Shown here: in pieces, positions 1 to 5,504 of the stretch
Layout: every line of letters begins with the position of its first letter
How positions within the stretch are numbered: position 1 is the stretch's first letter
Notes under the pieces: model-generated
What the model was told of the DNA's origin: nothing
What the model saw: the letters and a program-made list of their open reading frames with translations, nothing else
Databases searched by the model: none
Assembly (NCBI GenBank): GCA_905182935.1
Contig: CAJJDL010000166.1
Location: 1 to 7,795, forward strand
Length of the DNA: 7,795 nt
From: an uncultured Nitrospinaceae bacterium
GTDB taxonomy: Bacteria; Nitrospinota; Nitrospinia; Nitrospinales; VA-1
Direction of reading: 5' to 3'
Translations under genes and position numbers: made by a program

Positions 1-236
1 CTAACCTTGTATTAACGCAGGCCACATTGGCGCTTGACCAAGAATACTATTATGCAAAAGTTACTTGCCTAGCGGCTTTAATAAATATAGGTCTAAATTT
101 TTACCTTATTCCTACCATGGGAGCAAAGGGAGCCGCTATTGGAACTATAGTAACCGAGAGTTTCCTGGTAATTTTAATCGGAGGAGGAATTTATATGTGG
201 AATAAAAAGTCGGGCCATAAAATTGAAACACTCTGA
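1..236 (+). CDS. Wzx/MATE-like polysaccharide flippase, C-terminal fragment (5' end outside window)
   Basis: The frame is open from the window edge to a TGA at 234-236, giving 77 visible residues, so this is the tail of a longer membrane protein. It contains the run ALDQEYYYAKVTCLAALINI, a hydrophobic helix with NLNFYLIP-like character, then PTMGAKGAAIGTIVTES and a last hydrophobic helix ending in a basic tail (WNKKSGHK). The pattern of 'NLxLIPxxGAxGAAIxTxxTE' is typical of the C-terminal helices of polysaccharide transporters in the Wzx/RfbX/MurJ-MATE superfamily. Those proteins flip undecaprenyl-linked glycans across the inner membrane (family knowledge). The following glycosyltransferase begins inside its last codons, which supports a glycan-export operon. 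With only the last 77 residues visible, the exact subfamily and substrate cannot be told. Position 27 (TTG) is not a real start; the frame continues upstream. Confidence 0.75.
   Translation, partial: NLVLTQATLALDQEYYYAKVTCLAALINIGLNFYLIPTMGAKGAAIGTIVTESFLVILIGGGIYMWNKKSGHKIETL
180..197 (+). promoter_or_regulatory. Strong internal Shine-Dalgarno plus ATG near the flippase 3' end
   Basis: GGAGGAGGAATTTATATG gives a near-perfect Shine-Dalgarno sequence about 7 nt before an ATG at 195. The ATG is in the flippase frame and would start only a 13-codon peptide ending at the TGA at 234-236. That stop lies 11 nt inside the downstream glycosyltransferase gene. The glycosyltransferase TTG start at 223 has no good Shine-Dalgarno of its own, so this site may load ribosomes for coupled translation. 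The same bases encode a glycine triplet of the last membrane helix, so the match may be coincidental. Confidence 0.35.
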
Positions 237-1305
237 AACGCTTGTTCTGCATGATGCATTTGCATTTAAAGGGGGGGGGGAACGCCTTGTCCAAATTTTA
301 TGCCGAGAGCTGGAAGCGGATCTAGCTTTTGGGTACCACAATAAAGATTCTTTCGATTTAAAAGAACTATCCGGCCGCCTTATTGATTTAGGATCAGCAT
401 CCAAGTTGCCCTTGTGGCGCACTCTAAAGAGGTTTAATAGCTTTTATAAAAATACTAAATTTTTAAGCGAATACAAAAACATCATTTACAGCGGTCAAAA
501 CTCTCCACTCGCAATATCAAACCATCCAATAGGGAAAAATATCTACTATTGCTTTACGCCTCCGAGGTCAATCTACGACCTTAATGAAATCCACTTAGCA
601 TCTCTCTCTCCATTAAAAAGATTAACGCAAAATTTATATAACTCACTTTTTCAACCTCTCTACGAACGAGCTATTCACCAAATGGATGTAATTGTAGCGG
701 ATTCCAAAAATGTTCAAAGTAGGATTAGTAAATTCATGGGATTAGAATCTATAGTAATATATCCGCCTTGCGACACAGAAAAATTTTCTTGGATTGGGCA
801 GGGAGATTATTACCTTTCTACAGCTCGTCTTATGCCTTACAAGAGAATAGATTTAATTATCAAAGCATTCACCAAGCTTCCTGAAAAACGTTTAGTCATA
901 GCATCTACTGGCCCCGATGAAAGTCATCTAAAGCAACTTGCCCAAGGACTAAAAAATATAAAATTCGTAGGCGATATAAGCGATCAAGAATTACAACAAC
1001 TCTTAGGGAATGCAATAGCTACAATTTATATTCCAAAGGATGAAGATTTTGGGATGTCTCCAGTAGAGTCGATGGCTGCTGGAAAACCAGTAATCGGATC
1101 TGGTGAGGGAGGGCTTTTAGAAACTATAATCCATGGCGAAACTGGCTGGCTATCATCATCAAACCCTCATCACGATGAACTGATACAAGGAATAATAGAA
1201 ATAAACCCTAAGCAAGCCGCCCTCATGCGGGAATCATGTGAAAAGAGAGCCATGAGCTTTTGCACTGAAGTTTTTATTGAAAAAATGCGCGAAGTCATTG
1301 GTTAA
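223..1305 (+). CDS. GT4-family (GT-B fold) glycosyltransferase, candidate phase-variable gene
   Basis: A 360-residue retaining glycosyltransferase of group 1. The N-terminal Rossmann half begins LVLHDAFAFKGGGERLV, matching the family's 'HD...GG-E-R/K' signature (H10, D11, GGGER at 17-21). A 'YYCFTPPRSIYDL' stretch follows near residue 110. The C-terminal half has the donor-binding pattern STARLMPYKR (R202, K207) and the EX7E motif EDFGMSPVE (E274, E282), then AAGKPVIG and GGLLETI. It would transfer an activated sugar to a lipid-linked glycan at the inner face of the cytoplasmic membrane; the sugar is unknown. The TTG at 223 is chosen because the frame is closed by a TAA at 175-177, has no ATG before about residue 153, and the TTG keeps the conserved first beta strand. 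It overlaps the flippase by 14 nt. Codons 17-20 contain a ten-G run (271-280), discussed separately. The length is normal for the family. Confidence 0.88.
   Translation: MKHSETLVLHDAFAFKGGGERLVQILCRELEADLAFGYHNKDSFDLKELSGRLIDLGSASKLPLWRTLKRFNSFYKNTKFLSEYKNIIYSGQNSPLAISNHPIGKNIYYCFTPPRSIYDLNEIHLASLSPLKRLTQNLYNSLFQPLYERAIHQMDVIVADSKNVQSRISKFMGLESIVIYPPCDTEKFSWIGQGDYYLSTARLMPYKRIDLIIKAFTKLPEKRLVIASTGPDESHLKQLAQGLKNIKFVGDISDQELQQLLGNAIATIYIPKDEDFGMSPVESMAAGKPVIGSGEGGLLETIIHGETGWLSSSNPHHDELIQGIIEINPKQAALMRESCEKRAMSFCTEVFIEKMREVIG
271..280 (+). repeat. Ten-G homopolymer inside glycosyltransferase codons 17-20
   Basis: Ten consecutive G follow AAA and precede AACGCC, read as AAA GGG GGG GGG GAA CGC (K-G-G-G-E-R). 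The surrounding DNA is AT-rich, so the run stands out, although the glycine pair itself is conserved in the family. Changing the length by one breaks the frame: nine G leads to TAG at 323-325, eleven to TAA at 342-344. Poly-G tracts of this size in 5' coding regions are known hypermutable switches in Campylobacter, Helicobacter and Neisseria. The tract is directly visible; switching is inferred. Confidence 0.9.
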
Positions 1306-1327
1306 AAAACTCATGAACCATAAGTTT
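1304..1327 (-). terminator. Rho-independent terminator for the mqnC operon
   Basis: On the - strand the DNA reads AAACTTATG-GTT-CATGAGTTT followed by TTT. This is a 9-bp stem with one T-G wobble, a 3-nt loop and a run of six T, the last three beyond the stem. It lies about 77 nt after the mqnC stop and touches the stop codon of the convergent glycosyltransferase at 1303-1305. The stem is AT-rich and so not very stable. On the + strand there is no T-tract after the hairpin, so it probably serves mqnC only. The rest of the 1306-1403 gap shows only the AT-rich palindrome TTCAATTGAA and no gene. Confidence 0.5.
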
Positions 1328-1403
1328 GCCAATAATTAATGAACTCTCCCACTTTCCAGATGTGTTTGTGATTATAATTAAATTTTCAATTGAATCAGAG
1401 TTA

Positions 1404-2474
1404 TTAATTTACCTTTTCGTATCGCATATTTCTTCGCTGAGGCTTGAATCCACTATCAGTAATAATATTACAAATTTCTTCCTCATTAAGACAGTAAACA
1501 GTACCTGCCGCTCTGACAACATTTTCCTCTAGCATTGTGCTCCCCATGTCGTTTGCACCATAATACAAAGCCATTTGACCAACCTTAGGCCCCTGCGTTA
1601 CCCACGAAGACTGCACGTTATCAAAATTATCAAGAAATATACGGCTGATCGCAAGGGTCCTGAGATAATCAAGCCCTGTTACTTGAGAGGTTATGCCAAG
1701 ATCTATACTAAGTTCTGTATGACCTGGCTGAAAAGGCCATGGAATAAAAGCTGTAAACCCAGATGTTTTATCCTGTTGTTCCCGGATTCGATGAAGATGT
1801 TCAACCCTATCTTCGAAAGTTTCAACATGACCAAACATCATTGTCGCAGTCGTAGGTATATCCATACCATGAGCACAATCCATAACACCTAGCCACTCAT
1901 CAGTAGAACATTTATGTGGACTTATTTTACGTCTAACATGGTCCACTAAAAGCTCAGCTCCTCCGCCAGGAATACTATCCAGACCAGCAATTTTTAACCT
2001 TCGGAGAGTTTCCTCAATAGTTAACTTGGAAATTTTTGCAGTATGAACTATCTCCGGTGGCGATAATGCGTGCAGGTGTATATCAAACTGTTTCTTTATA
2101 CGCTGAAATAAATCTTCAAAGTAATCAATCTTTAGATTAATATTGTGCCCACCCTGCAGTAAAATCTGCCTTCCTCCGACAGCAATTGTTTCTTTAATTT
2201 TTTCAGCTATTGTTTCAAAAGGATGAACATAAGCTTCTACATCACCTTCTTTTCTATAGAATGCGCAAAAAGTACAGTCTGTAACGCAGATATTGGTATA
2301 GTTTATATTACGGTCAACAATATAGGTTATTACCCGTTCCTTTGCTTTCTTTCTCGAAATGCGTGATGCAATATTTCCCAGCAAAAGCATATCTTTAACT
2401 TTAAATAATTGAACTGCTTCTTCAGAAGAGATCCGTTCACCGCTGAGCGCTTTTTCAAGAATATTATTTGTCAT
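1404..2474 (-). CDS. mqnC: Cyclic dehypoxanthinyl futalosine synthase MqnC (radical SAM, menaquinone synthesis)
   Basis: A 356-residue radical SAM enzyme that converts dehypoxanthine futalosine to its cyclic form in the futalosine pathway of menaquinone synthesis, in the cytosol. The 4Fe-4S cluster motif CxxxCxxC is seen as CVTDCTFC (C63, C67, C70) inside NYTNICVTDCTFCAFYRKEG. Other family hallmarks are LLQGGHN (106-111), LHALSPPEI (134-142), the SAM-pocket stretch LDSIPGGGAELL (165-176), TTATMMFGHVET (208-219) and GFTAFIPWPFQP (239-250). The NYTN...TDC version and GGHN favour MqnC over its relative MqnE, and length is normal. The ATG start at 2474 lies inside the end of the upstream VOC gene (11-nt overlap), with only a weak purine-rich stretch upstream, so translation is probably coupled. 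No other mqn gene is visible, as is usual for lineages where the pathway genes are scattered. Confidence 0.93.
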   Translation of the reverse strand: MTNNILEKALSGERISSEEAVQLFKVKDMLLLGNIASRISRKKAKERVITYIVDRNINYTNICVTDCTFCAFYRKEGDVEAYVHPFETIAEKIKETIAVGGRQILLQGGHNINLKIDYFEDLFQRIKKQFDIHLHALSPPEIVHTAKISKLTIEETLRRLKIAGLDSIPGGGAELLVDHVRRKISPHKCSTDEWLGVMDCAHGMDIPTTATMMFGHVETFEDRVEHLHRIREQQDKTSGFTAFIPWPFQPGHTELSIDLGITSQVTGLDYLRTLAISRIFLDNFDNVQSSWVTQGPKVGQMALYYGANDMGSTMLEENVVRAAGTVYCLNEEEICNIITDSGFKPQRRNMRYEKVN

Positions 2475-2853
2475 CGCAATGAATCTCTAAATAGTTTCCG
2501 TCTGGATCCTGAAAATAAACCGAATCTCCGTCTCCACGACGAACAGGCCCACCACCAATATCAATATTTTCATCTCTAAGTTTTTCAACGGCTAACAGGA
2601 ATTGGCCGCATTCTATCTTGAAAGCAAAGTGCATATAACCCGTTTCGCTAAGAATCTCGATATGAGGTTTCATTGCCAAATGTGGCACTTCAAATAAAGC
2701 AATATAGGAGCTACCCACATCCAGCATTATATGCCGCAACCCTTTAGAAAATCTTTTGGCAACTTTAAGACCAAGTACTTCTACATAAAATTGTTCTGCT
2801 CGGAAAAGGTCACACACGTTTAGTGCGATATGGTGAATTCCTTCAAGTTTCAT
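2464..2853 (-). CDS. VOC-fold (glyoxalase/fosfomycin-resistance superfamily) protein
   Basis: A 129-residue single-domain protein of the vicinal oxygen chelate superfamily. It opens with LEGIHHIALNVCDLFRAEQF and FYVEVLGLK, the first beta-alpha-beta module. The second module has YMHFAFKI and ends with VYFQDPDGNYLEIH. The expected metal ligands are H8, H75 and E123, all present, so it is likely a metalloenzyme; the superfamily includes glyoxalase I, epimerases and dioxygenases. The substrate cannot be read from the sequence, and 129 residues fits the small homodimeric members. It starts 24 nt after the parvulin gene and overlaps mqnC by 11 nt, so it belongs to the same transcript. There is no clear Shine-Dalgarno before the ATG at 2853; the mRNA there even carries CCTCCT. 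A link to quinone metabolism is possible from position alone. Confidence 0.82.
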   Translation of the reverse strand: MKLEGIHHIALNVCDLFRAEQFYVEVLGLKVAKRFSKGLRHIMLDVGSSYIALFEVPHLAMKPHIEILSETGYMHFAFKIECGQFLLAVEKLRDENIDIGGGPVRRGDGDSVYFQDPDGNYLEIHCDDK

Positions 2854-2877
2854 GGCTAAAGAGAAAAGTTAGGAGGG

Positions 2878-3249
2878 CTACAAAGTCCCGTCACCTGCTC
2901 CAATCGTCATTCCAGTAAGTCCATCAACACCAGAGTCTATCATTTTTTCTTCTTCGGTCACCACAAAAACATGGTAACCAAATTTACTTTGAATCGGGCC
3001 TAGCACCTCCCCAACAACAGCCTTCATAGCTGCTTTTTCAAGCTCTGGAGCAGCTGTATTATGTTCCAAATACCCAAGGTCACCGCCTTTTTTTCGAGTT
3101 CCACAAGCGCTGTATTTTTTCGCTAATTTGGCAAACATTTTCAACATCAACTCATTACTTTCACAGGATTTAAGATTTTCAAGTAATAAGTCCGCGACAT
3201 CTCTTGTAGATAGTACTATGTGACTGACACGAACTGAACGAAAAGCCAT
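2878..3249 (-). CDS. Stand-alone cytoplasmic parvulin-type peptidyl-prolyl cis-trans isomerase (PpiC/rotamase)
   Basis: A 123-residue protein with the parvulin rotamase fold: RVSHIVLST at 7-15, FAKLAKKYSACGTRKKGGDLG at 39-59, an acidic and alanine-rich 'PELEKAAM' helix, and GPIQSKFGYHVFVVTEE at 84-100. The paired histidines H10 and H93 and the C49 position of the active site are present. It should speed proline isomerisation in cytosolic proteins, since there is no signal peptide or membrane segment. An in-frame ATG at 3294 would add 15 residues, but the ATG at 3249 has a good Shine-Dalgarno (AGAGGG, about 8 nt upstream) and starts exactly at the domain, so it is preferred. Beyond the domain is an unusual tail (about 101-123, GVDGLTGMTIGAGDGTL), rich in glycine and acidic at intervals, not part of the usual fold. 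It is the first gene of an operon with VOC and mqnC. Confidence 0.85.
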   Translation of the reverse strand: MAFRSVRVSHIVLSTRDVADLLLENLKSCESNELMLKMFAKLAKKYSACGTRKKGGDLGYLEHNTAAPELEKAAMKAVVGEVLGPIQSKFGYHVFVVTEEEKMIDSGVDGLTGMTIGAGDGTL

Positions 3250-3316
3250 AAATAGTCCCTCTATAAATATGTTAAACCTGCAACAAATAATCAACAGGCA
3301 TTATTTTAATTAAATA

Positions 3317-3345
3317 ATTATATCGCTTTTAATAGTTTTTACCAA
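3317..3345 (-). promoter_or_regulatory. Sigma70-like promoter for the parvulin-VOC-mqnC operon
   Basis: On the - strand, TTGGTA (3345-3340; four of six consensus bases) is separated by exactly 17 nt from a perfect TATAAT (3322-3317). Transcription would start near 3310 and leave a leader of about 60 nt before the Shine-Dalgarno and ATG at 3249. It sits just downstream of the AI-2E gene's terminator candidate. The region 3250-3448 otherwise holds an AT-rich hairpin at 3300-3318 and two ACCAAGG copies (3341 and 3376) but no gene. AT-richness raises the chance of a chance -10 match. Confidence 0.55.
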
Positions 3346-3432
3346 GGTCTCAAGATATATTGATAACTAAAGTTAACCAAGGACTAATTTTTATATTTAT
3401 TTTACAATAATTTCATTCAATTTAGCCGCCAG

Positions 3433-3490
3433 ATAAAAAAAATAGAGCTCAAGAATTATAAAAAGAAGACGACTTGTATTCTTTGAGCCC
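3433..3490 (-). terminator. Rho-independent terminator overlapping the AI-2E permease stop codon
   Basis: On the - strand, GGGCTCAAAGAAT (3490-3478) pairs with ATTCTTGAGCTC (3456-3445), with one bulge and one mismatch. A TA dinucleotide and eight T follow (3442-3435). The loop of 21 nt is large and T-rich. The stop codon TGA (3451-3449) lies inside the 3' arm, so the 5' arm encodes the last residues of the permease. This would end the transcript running from scpB or rluB through the permease. The T-tract is convincing; the long loop lowers confidence. Confidence 0.5.
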
Positions 3491-4513
3491 ATGAGTAAAA
3501 ACAACATTGAGTGCCGCCACTACAGGTACTGAAATTATAATCCCTACTATCCCAAAAAACTCTGCCCCTAATAAAACTGCCAGCATGATTGCTACTGGAT
3601 GTAATCCTATTTTTTCACCAACAATACGAGGAGTTATAATCATGCCCTCAAGGGCCTGAACCATTGCGAAAACTCCAGCAACACCAAAAACAAGTAACCA
3701 GTCCTCAGTTTGCATAAAAGTTAGTATCGCAGCTGGAATAAACCCCAGCACTAATCCTAAGTATGGGATCAGGCTTGCTAGGCCGGCAAAAATTCCTATA
3801 AACAAACTCATGGGAGTGCCACAAAAAAACAACCCAATACTATAAAGCCCTGCCATTAAAAAACCTACCATCAACTGGCCTCTAACAAAACTAGCAAGCA
3901 TCTCATTAATTTCAGTTAATAAATTTAAAACACGTTCTCTATATCTCGAAGGAATAAAATTGAGTATTTTTTGATTAATTAAATCGTAATCCCTAAGAAG
4001 GTAAAACATTGCCACTGGGATAATAACGAGGTTAGCTAAAAGCAAAATAAAACTAAACATACCGGTTACGGAACTCCATAAAATCGAGGTAATTGACGAA
4101 ACTGCTTTAAGAGGCAACTCACCGACCTTTAAAAGTTCATTATTTAAAATACCTTGTATTTTCTCAGGTTCGTCAACTAATCCAAAAAGAGGTTGGATCC
4201 ACCCCTGAATTATCAGAACATAGCTGGGTAAATTTTGGATCAAATGTTCTGCCTGTAATTTTAAAAGGGGGTAAATCAAAAGCCCTGTTCCAATAACAAG
4301 CGAAAAAACTCCCAACATTAAAATGAAGACCGCAAATGTTCTAGAAATTTTTAAAGATTCGAGTCGATCTGTAATCGGATCTAATAGATATGCTAAAGCA
4401 AAAGCAATAAAAAATGGGGTAAGTATCCGACGAGAAAAGTAAAAAAATACTACAGCCAACAAAGTTCCTGTGATCACAAAGTATATTACTTGCGTATTTT
4501 TATCTTGATTCAT
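3449..4513 (-). CDS. AI-2E family (PerM/YdiK/TqsA-type) inner-membrane permease
   Basis: A 354-residue polytopic membrane protein with about seven or eight hydrophobic helices. There are helical segments near 9-26, 30-44, 60-82, 145-173, a soluble stretch around 83-140, and a second helical block from about 210 to 340. Family landmarks are DYDLINQKI (175-183), SLIPYLGLVLG (247-257), LEGMIITPRIVG (288-299) and KIGLHPVAIMLAVLLGAEFFG (301-321). Members of PF01594 export small molecules or ions; the name comes from an autoinducer-2 exporter, but most members have no proven substrate, and some are sodium/proton antiporters. An ATG at 4552 would give 13 extra residues overlapping the upstream gene. 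The ATG at 4513 lies one base after that gene's TGA and has GGTGAT upstream, so it is preferred. It is tightly coupled to the secreted protein gene before it. Confidence 0.85.
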   Translation of the reverse strand: MNQDKNTQVIYFVITGTLLAVVFFYFSRRILTPFFIAFALAYLLDPITDRLESLKISRTFAVFILMLGVFSLVIGTGLLIYPLLKLQAEHLIQNLPSYVLIIQGWIQPLFGLVDEPEKIQGILNNELLKVGELPLKAVSSITSILWSSVTGMFSFILLLANLVIIPVAMFYLLRDYDLINQKILNFIPSRYRERVLNLLTEINEMLASFVRGQLMVGFLMAGLYSIGLFFCGTPMSLFIGIFAGLASLIPYLGLVLGFIPAAILTFMQTEDWLLVFGVAGVFAMVQALEGMIITPRIVGEKIGLHPVAIMLAVLLGAEFFGIVGIIISVPVVAALNVVFTHGLKEYKSSSFYNS

Positions 4514-4514
4514 G

Positions 4515-5504
4515 TCACAGATCACCAAAAGGTATTGGGGTTGAATCAACATCGATAGCTAGCCCCTGTTTAGCCTTTTTTTTAGCAGCCTCTGGTTCCC
4601 AATACTTTTGAATAGCAGGAATAAGAAATTCTGTTATTTTTTTTCCAGCGCGATAAGAAGCTACTGTTTCACTTTCAAAAATTTCATCTCTAGTGACTGT
4701 CGAAAAATCGCTTTTTGCTGCTACTACTTTTGATTGACTAGACGAAATAGCTTTAACATTGATTCCCACTTGGACTATTTTTAGGTTTATTTTTTTTTTA
4801 TTTATCACTGTAGTTGAAGTAGCATTTCCTAAGATAACTATATCAACTCCTACCGTTGATCCTATGCTGGCAGCAGCTGAAATACTACCCTGGATAGCAC
4901 TCATTATCGTTTTTTCAGAAACCTCGTAACGAATTAAATCCCTATTCACTACGGAAATACCAGCCTCCACAAAAGATTTAGATAATAACGCTTCTGCAAT
5001 TGGCACCGTTTCCAAAAAACTAGTCTCTTTCTCAGAATTTAAATTACTTTCATTTATAAGAATAACTACCTGTTTTACACTATCCAACCCTAATATTACC
5101 CCTCTTCGTTTTAAAGACTTGTTAATCGCATCTTGAAAAAAAATGACTTCAAGATTAACGTAGCTCACTAGTTGATCAGGATCATCATAAGATTCTAAAA
5201 ACCTGTAAGATTTCACATAGTCTTTCGGTGCCCTCAATATTTTTTGAATTTCCGGCCTGTTACGTTCAAATTCATCATTGTCTAGGATTTCTCGTAAATC
5301 TTGTTCCAATGCAGTCCTTAAGGCAATTTTGATAGCTTTTTTTCTAGCAGACACAAAATTATTTCTAACTACTGGCACTTCTACAATCACCTCATAAGTC
5401 TCATCAGAATCAAACTGAGCAACTGCAGTGAAAGCCTGGCCAACTATAATTAATATTAAAAACAATCCAAGGCAAATTTTAGGAAAAAAATTCCTTCTCA
5501 TCAT
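4515..5504 (-). CDS. Secreted periplasmic protein with FlgT/CsgG-like two-module architecture, function unknown
   Basis: A 329-residue protein. An N-terminal signal peptide (MMRRNFF, hydrophobic core 10-22, AVA-Q cleavage after residue 29, no lipobox) sends it to the periplasm. Residues about 36-125 (YEVIVEVPVVRNNFVSARKK then a long helix and VSYVNLEVIFF) resemble the N-terminal module of the FlgT/DUF2066/LPP20-like families. Residues 143-300 carry EALLSKSFVEAGISVVNRD, VDIVILGNATSTTV and repeated beta strands, as in the TolB-like/CsgG fold of outer-membrane or flagellar accessory proteins. These assignments are by eye and weak. The tail (305-329) is charged, then proline-rich. It overlaps rluB by ATGA (4 nt) and leaves 1 nt to the permease, implying one operon. 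A nine-A run on the coding strand (4799-4791) encodes part of INKKKIN. No flagellar gene is nearby, so a flagellar role is not implied. Confidence 0.7.
   Translation of the reverse strand: MMRRNFFPKICLGLFLILIIVGQAFTAVAQFDSDETYEVIVEVPVVRNNFVSARKKAIKIALRTALEQDLREILDNDEFERNRPEIQKILRAPKDYVKSYRFLESYDDPDQLVSYVNLEVIFFQDAINKSLKRRGVILGLDSVKQVVILINESNLNSEKETSFLETVPIAEALLSKSFVEAGISVVNRDLIRYEVSEKTIMSAIQGSISAAASIGSTVGVDIVILGNATSTTVINKKKINLKIVQVGINVKAISSSQSKVVAAKSDFSTVTRDEIFESETVASYRAGKKITEFLIPAIQKYWEPEAAKKKAKQGLAIDVDSTPIPFGDL

Noticed and set aside
174..422. 82-codon open frame on the - strand opposite the glycosyltransferase start
   Set aside because: It lies against two well-supported + strand genes, has no recognisable domain, and is a shadow of them. 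The same reasoning removes + strand frames at 1326-1532, 1575-1892, 5428-5685, 6132-6320 and 7185-7508, which lie opposite or beside strong - strand genes.
601..610. Five TC units in the glycosyltransferase gene, as a second phase-variation repeat
   Set aside because: Five dinucleotide units is short for hypermutability and encodes an ordinary L-A-S-L-S stretch.
1384..1395. Palindrome TTCAATTGAA in the convergent intergenic region as a terminator
   Set aside because: It lacks a stable GC stem and a following T-tract in either direction; the hairpin at 1304-1327 is a better candidate.
2854..2877. CCTCCT on the mRNA between the parvulin and VOC genes, an anti-Shine-Dalgarno-like motif
   Set aside because: A six-base match can occur by chance, and no stable pairing with a nearby ribosome-binding site could be drawn.
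3300..3318. AT-rich hairpin ATTATTT-TAATT-AAATAAT as a regulator operator
   Set aside because: The stem is made only of A and T in a very AT-rich gap, and it overlaps the promoter -10 region. No operator family is recognised.
3341..3382. Two ACCAAGG copies 35 bp apart as an operator or attachment site
   Set aside because: Seven-base repeats at this spacing are likely by chance, and no integrase or regulator gene is present.
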